Source: Tanypteryx hageni (taxonomy: Eukaryota > Arthropoda > Insecta > Odonata > Petaluridae). From it: DNA of 64,000 nt. Of the stretch, positions 58,286-64,000 are shown in pieces (the first letter of the stretch is position 1; each line of letters begins with the position of its first letter). Location: positions 68,541,350-68,605,349 of the forward strand of contig CM054113.1 in NCBI GenBank assembly GCA_028673005.1, in the 5' to 3' direction. A program made the translations under genes and the position numbers. Under the pieces are notes generated by a model. It worked only from the letters and a program-made list of their open reading frames with translations. It did not search any database and was not told where the DNA came from.

Positions 58286-59907
58286 TAATTTTTATTTATG
58301 AAATTCATGGACTTGAAGCATGGGGTGTATACATTTAGAATACCCCATAAAATGTTCCACATATATATTATATGGAAACTAGACACAATTTTAAAATATT
58401 CCATCAATTATAAAAATAATTAAATTAAAAATTATCAACCCCTTAACTGCATATTTACTTCAGAAAGTCGGTCGTTAATGCATAAAAAGAAAGCTTATTT
58501 TTTTAAAGAAATATTTTTAATATCCTTAGGAAAGAGCAACCTTTTCTTCCAAAGAATAACAATTTACAAGTGTTTGGTGTTATATTACACCAGCAACAAT
58601 TCTAGTAAGATGAATGCGCGCATGGTGTAACATTGACTTTGAAAAAATATAACAATAAGACAAAAATTTCCCTCGATGATGAACAGTAGAGAATATTTTG
58701 AAGCTTGAAAACAAAAGATTTTGGAATTAACTACAATATATACTCACAGTATTAACAGAGTATTACCAATATAATCGTGGAAATTTACGAATAAAGCCAC
58801 GTTCAAAGCATTCCATTAGAACGGTAAATATACCGAACTGAAAAAAGAGGCATAAGAGAAAGACCGTTCTTTACGTAGGCGGACCTGGATTGACCTAAAC
58901 AGATGGAATAAAACAGCGACCCCATGGTTCGTTCTCGAAAATCAAACCGGATTAAGACGCTCCGAATGATTGACGATTTAATCGCTCCCTGTTCGTTGTA
59001 TTTCTTTCGTTAAACCCCACTGAAATTCGAACGGGTGAAGTGGTAAAATTGATCTTGTATCCTAGGATACCATGCCTGGTTTCACGCTGGTAATTTGCTC
59101 ATTCACCGCGAGGCTACGAAGGTCAGAAGGCAATAAATAAAGAGTCGCTTCGTCCTTGGCTCCGCCCAGCAACCGTAGATATGATATAAAAACTACTCCT
59201 CCAACACCTCTGTCGCACGTAACTTCTTCCGGGGTATAGGGTCAAGGACTAACTCTGTGAAAACGTGAGAAATCGACTCGTGCGTATTATGAACTTTATA
59301 TGAATGTGATAAGCGACTCGGGTCAGCACAGATGGTGGGTCCAGTTTTAATAAGGAAGATGATTCGAAAATTAAATTTTAATGATCTTTACTTTTTTTAA
59401 AATTGTGAGCATGCAAAAATCTGTGAATAATTTACGATAGGGATCGAAGCATTCGAAAACTTTTAAAGACTCAGAATTACATATGAATATTTCTTAGTTA
59501 ATTAATGATGATAAGTTTCCTCACAAGTATCTAACTGCAAAATATAGTTTGGTCAACATTAACGGCGCCGAAAATATAAGCGACAGCCACACTGAAAAAT
59601 CAACCGGGGGGTCATAAAAAAAATTCTAAGCAAATAATCTATTCTATGTACATAAACATATGTGATATCTCTTATATCGAATTTGTTTAAAAACAATACC
59701 AGCATTACGAGATCGTTTTACTGCCGCAATGTTTCTACTTCATCTGCTATGCACAAAATATGAATAGGAAAAGAAACCTTTCCTTAGCTTTAATTTATTT
59801 ATTCAATTTTCTAAGCGCTACGTGTCTAACTGGGCAATCAGGAGCTTAATTAATAAATTGTCTTATCGCTTATCTCACGCGCGCGTTGTCAACGATTTTA
59901 TCGACAA
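58286..59907. other. Intronic or intergenic; possible promoter patch
   Basis: AT-rich to 58,840. From about 58,850 to 59,340 the sequence is CpG-richer, with GATATAAAAACT (a TATA-like box, about 59,178, plus strand) and, about 110 nt on, AACGTGAGAA, which could be a donor. No coding is supported. It may be a promoter with a leader exon, or an LTR piece. Confidence 0.3.
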
Positions 59908-61720
59908 CTAGCTGAAATACCCGTTCTTCGCACGGGGTGAGTTTAACAAATATAAAATTATTCAGTTTACACAAAAACAAAAGCTGTATTACCCGGCGTT
60001 GCTCGGGTTACCTATAGCAAAGCCTCTCTATAAACTACGTTATGAGTCTTTCCATCCGGGGCACATATGAAAAGATCCTTGCTGCTACTCACCCAGGAGC
60101 ACGCTACATAAAACTGTCCATGTGAGAAACAGCTGGATCTCAAATCAACGCCTGCAATTCGAAGCGTTTGGCCTTGTTAATAGTCATGGCGAAACAGGCT
60201 GACTGGGAACTGCAGGCGTTTAAATTCAAAAGGGTAGTTCGTCGGAATCAAGAGGATTCGGGGGATAAAAACAGACTTCCCTTTACCGCACCCGGTTAGA
60301 ATTATTGCTTCTATGACATTCTTATGGAGGGCTTTCACCTGTAATCTAGTACCATTGCATAGTTTTGGAGCTCTCAAGTTTCTCATAAGCATGATTGGCG
60401 CCCCAATTTTCAAATTGATTTTATGCGCAAGAAGTCTGAGAGCAGTGACAGAGTTCAAAAATTCTACAGGGTAATTTACTACCTCATCCTGATTTAGTAC
60501 ACTATCTACAGATTTGTAAACCATTTCCTGCGCATCAAAGCTACTCAGTACGCTACTATTGATCGCTTGTGCCTGGACGTTCTTGGGTGTCAGTATGGCG
60601 CGTTCACAAAGCCAAGATCTCGGTTTCCTTGCAATATCATAAACAACTGGGTAAACTCTCTCTATTAAAGTGTCCACATCGCTCACAACAGAGCAAAGAG
60701 CAGATGGAAGTAAATTTTCATTATTTATCCCTGGCAGTTTCCCTTCACCGATTTTTAACGATAAATCCGAAAACTCTTGGATCTGTGCGTCACCTCCCAG
60801 GCGAGCCCTCATGTTCACGGTCAGATTCAGTATGTTGACATGAGGCCAGAGGGCCGAATGCTTGAGGGAGGCGTTGACTTCGTCAGCTCTTGTACCAGTC
60901 GGCAAAACTAGGAGTCTATCTTGAAGTCTCCGGAAAACAATACAATCTGTCAGTATTTCTGATGTCTCTCAAACTTCGGTCCAATGCCTCCACCGACTTC
61001 TTGTTGGCCATCGTGCACTCGTCCCAGATAATAATAGCACAATTTTGCATAACTTTAGCCATATTGCCATTTTTTGCAATACGGCACACAGGGCTGTCCA
61101 TGCGATCGATGTCGAGAGGTATTTTGGGCGGCTGCTATTCCAGAAGAAGCAACTGCTATCTTACCATCTCGAATTTTCGAAAGTAAAAGATTTATCAAGA
61201 ACGTTTTTTCCCGTGCCTTTAGGGGCGTCCAAAAAAAAAACATTTGACCTAAACAACTGACGACACTGTTTAAAACTTTTAAATGACGACCTTTTTGTTC
61301 TTCTGAGTTTTGGCTAATTTTATCTTACTTATGTGGAAATGAGATGAGCCTGCCTGCAGCAACCTAAAAAAAGAGGCACGAAAAGCGAAATTATATTTTT
61401 CCCTACATATCTCAGTTCATAATCATCCTATCAAAATATTTCATAGAACAAAAACGTTCCTAAATTTTATTTCCTACAATTTTTGATATATACATTTTTG
61501 CCATAAAATCAACAGTAATGACACTATCGCCGATTCTTGAGTTGCCATCCCCCCCTCCACAACCTCCCCTCCCGATTGAAATTCTGACATGGCATGTAGC
61601 CTAAGTTCTAAGTTGGATCGACCTTAAGATATGTTGCAAGTTTCGTGAAAATCGGTTAAGCCGTTTTTGCGTGATACCCGAACAAACAGACAGACAGAAT
61701 TACAATTTTATTTATATAGA
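59908..61720 (-). mobile_element. Helitron with helicase remnant
   Basis: On the minus strand it starts with TC (TCTATATAAATAAAATTG) after an A and ends with CTAG before a T. About 12 nt before CTAG is the hairpin CCCGT-GCGAAG-AACGGG. These ends are diagnostic for rolling-circle Helitrons. The 1.8-kb copy keeps part of the helicase but no Rep domain. Confidence 0.85.
60177..61243 (-). pseudogene. Pif1-like helicase of the Helitron
   Basis: From right to left: KTFLINLLLSKIRDGKIAVA (just after the Walker A Lys) at about 61,200, CAIIIWDECTMANKKSVEAL (Walker B DEC, 60,916-61,101), then a 242-codon frame (60,177-60,905) with TVNMRARLGGDAQIQEFSDL, ERAILTPKNVQAQAINSSVL, IGAPIMLMRNL and LCNGTRL, the later Pif1 motifs. 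Frameshifts divide the parts. In an intact Helitron this domain unwinds DNA during transposition. Confidence 0.85.
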
Positions 61721-61740
61721 TTACCTTTAAACCGCAGGGC

Positions 61741-61956
61741 TCATAAGAAATGACGGCATTTTACAAAATTGAGGGCGCGATCGGTAGCCTCTTTCGCGGT
61801 CAAAACGATCCTGCATTTAAAAAACCTACGGACGTCATAAGCTGCATTTCCTGCCGAGGCACGTACACGAACCTCAGCGTGAAATCTTCCAGAGTCACAA
61901 ACACACTCTCTTTTTGGTATCGCCTGATAGACGAGAGGAATTTCCAGTGAGGACAT
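61741..61956 (-). other. Short GC-richer minus frame
   Basis: A 71-codon frame (MSSLEIPLVYQAIPKRECVC to RALNFVKCRHFL) lies just right of the Helitron. No acceptor or domain is clear. It may be an exon end or chance. Confidence 0.25.
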
Positions 61957-62153
61957 CGTTCAAAAATATCTTCTTAGGTCGTCCCTCAACCTCGTTTCCA
62001 ACCTAGATCACTTCTGACGCCCCCATCCTCCCCCGACCCTCCCCCCACAACTATCGACTCCGATACCCACTCTTGGAATTTCTTCTTTCATCTCTATCTC
62101 TTCTTCCGATACTAAAATCCTCCCTTGATGTTCCTCCATTTCCCGTCAACGGA

Positions 62154-62624
62154 ATAAACCAGAGGTTTTCAACGGGGATTACGCGTGCCACGAGGGGAAC
62201 TTCAAAGAGTTTTGAAGAGGTACTCGAAAGTGTTAAAGATTATAATTTTTCTTCTCGCTCCGTCTTTCATGCACGACATCAGGATCAAAAATTTCGGCGT
62301 TACGTCTGCGGACAACGTTTTAAAACAGAAGAATACGCCAAAATCGTGAATTTAAACGATATAAATATGAGTTATCTATCTTAATGCAAGTGTTATTCAT
62401 TTCTAATGGACGAGGCCGAGATTTGTGGAATTCGCCGAAACCGGTCGTGTTATAAATATTGTGGAAATTAGCAAATGTTTGTTACAATTAAAAATACTAT
62501 CTAGTATTGTTTACGTCTTTTGGTTATTCATTTCATTATCATTTTTAAATCTACCAAGGCATACGCGATCATTAAGAAAATGCTCCAAGGGGTACGTCAG
62601 CAAGAAAAAGTTGAAAACCCTTTG
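62154..62624. mobile_element. hAT-type element with a degenerate ribozyme-like core
   Basis: Left end CAGAGGTTTTCAACGGG mirrors the right end GTTGAAAACCCTTTG. GAATAAAC adjoins both ends, overlapping the last base on the right, as in an 8-bp hAT duplication. At about 62,439-62,475 it contains CCGAAACCGGTC and ATATTGTGGAAATTA, matching the 3' half of the hammerhead hairpin at 33.5 kb. Confidence 0.6.
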
Positions 62625-62869
62625 AATAAACTCTCGTCCTTACCGCCGAAACTATAATTCCGCATACGGGGTGGAAGTGGGAGGGGCGTGAACCTATTAA
62701 GGACCTACACCCGGCATTACCTATGAATCAGGTGTGAGCAATCAAGATTTTTTTATTCAAAGCATGATAATAAAATATCTAACATTGAAATGTTAACCCT
62801 AAAAACATCATAACGCCTGATTTTCACATGTATGGTCCCTCAGAATCTCTAGGTAACTTCCGATTTAGA

Positions 62870-63380
62870 CTCTAATCCGTCCCACCGAGGCCTAGGCAAA
62901 TTCCGAAGCGGCTCGCCGAAATATTCGCAACCATAGAGGCGGCTCGCCGTGCAGAAAAGGTAGTCCGCCCCTGCCATAGATTAATTCCTTTATTTTCGTT
63001 CCGGATTCCCACGGAAATGTCCTCCCGGCGCCTACGAGACCGATCACGTATCCGGAGCAAGCGGCGTCCTGTCGCGGACGCTTCCGTCCCCGCCTAGAAC
63101 ACGTATCCGCACCACGCAGTTGTAGAGCAATAGAAATCTCGATGGAAAGACTTCGGAAACGGATAAGGAGAGAGCGTCGACAGCGCCATTTAGGCGGCGA
63201 CGCACGCGGTTGGTTGATCCTTCCGATTCGTTCGCGACATCCGTTGGCGTCGAAAAATCACGTCTCTTCGAAAGAGCGGATCGTCTGGGTTTTGAGGATT
63301 GAAAGAGGCGCCACTGCCGTTCCTCCATTACTTACGATAAACTTCGGAGTAGAAAGTCCGATCGAGGAGAGGAAAAAATG
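62870..63380. promoter_or_regulatory. CpG-rich patch
   Basis: Far more CG dinucleotides and a higher GC content than the surroundings, with overlapping frames on both strands (63,044-63,328 minus; 63,142-63,381 plus) that could be compositional. It lies upstream of the RhoGEF gene on its strand, so it could hold the missing first exon and promoter, but no splice signal ties them. Confidence 0.3.
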
Positions 63381-64000
63381 AAACTCTGGAGCTGCGGAGA
63401 ATACAATAACTTCCTTGTTCTAACGCACGAGACAGCGTGAAACAAAATGAAACTAAAAAAATTGCCGCAAGAGTATAACGGTGACTGAATGTCTGCAAGA
63501 GTGGTGTTAAGTACATCAGCAAGAAGAAATGGTTGGGAACGATTGATATAGGATTCACATGCAAAAATGACCCTCCCGAGTAATCGGAAATCTATAATAA
63601 TAAAAGGCGGTGTGTGCCTGTGTTGACAACATTTCTCGAAAATCAAGAAACTAAGAGATTTAAAACACGGTACACATACTTAAGAGACCTTGAGGATGTG
63701 CACCTCTGGGCCAGAATTTTTATTTCTTTGGGGGAGAGAGTTACCATACAAATCATACCCTGACTAGAGGCCCGTGTTAATTTTTTGCAAAATTACACAA
63801 TTTATTTTGAATATTCTTAGCAAAATATCAAATCTGAATCTATATTCCATTTGTTCATGATCGAACAAATACTGGAAGCCATTCGTAAGATGTCAGTACC
63901 TATGTATTGTCGTAGATCTGAAAATGATAAAATATATAATTTCTGATATATTCATTCATCGCTTAGCTCATTAAATTTTGTGCTTGATTTTAGACAACGA
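63381..64000. other. No gene seen
   Basis: AT-rich to the right edge; frames such as 63,332-63,646 lack domains. Confidence 0.35.

Overview
The window is eukaryotic and almost certainly from an arthropod, probably an insect with a large, AT-rich, transposon-laden genome. The evidence is genes split by spliceosomal introns (GT..AG, pyrimidine-rich acceptors), long AT-rich non-coding stretches, tRNA-derived SINEs, and a mix of transposon types typical of arthropods: hAT, pogo/Tigger, piggyBac, Helitron, Penelope, Gypsy and a non-LTR element. There are no operons or ribosome binding sites. The species cannot be fixed from the sequence alone.

Layout. The left edge (1-214, minus) carries an open frame that may be the end of another gene. 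A double-stranded-RNA-binding-domain gene fragment of the TRBP/PACT/Loquacious/R2D2 kind lies at 768-1170 (plus) and is broken by a frameshift. A coiled-coil protein gene lies at 3745-8955 (plus) in five recognisable exons; its last exon has two compensating frame changes. From about 9 to 29 kb the DNA is mostly mobile-element debris: pogo-type inverted-repeat elements, several hAT remnants, a Gypsy LTR split by a THAP-domain DNA transposon (17,627-20,090), a Gypsy gag-integrase fragment, a 5'-truncated non-LTR retrotransposon (23.5-24.4 kb) and a non-autonomous Helitron (24.6-25.5 kb).

The right half (29.7-57.6 kb) is a single minus-strand gene. Eleven exons, joined by in-phase splice sites, encode about 1,306 residues of a Rho guanine-nucleotide exchange factor of the ARHGEF10/ARHGEF17 family (DH domain, PH-like domain, C-terminal beta-propeller). 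Its first exon or exons lie upstream, outside what I can recognise. Nearly every intron is loaded with transposons: a 2.2-kb pogo/Tigger element holding a hammerhead ribozyme hairpin, a 3.9-kb DNA transposon with TAA target duplications and an unfamiliar DDE-like protein (inserted in an older hAT element), two piggyBac elements, and a Penelope-like element cut by a pogo element that is itself cut by a piggyBac element. Beyond the gene lie a Helitron with a Pif1-like helicase (59,908-61,720), a hAT-type element (about 62.15-62.62 kb) with a ribozyme-like trace, and a CpG-rich patch (62.9-63.4 kb).

Most likely to repay work: the unassigned 38,526-42,427 transposon, the hammerhead ribozyme at 33,436-33,557, the THAP element with its exact 7-bp duplication and subterminal inverted repeats, and the triple nest at 50.1-52.8 kb.
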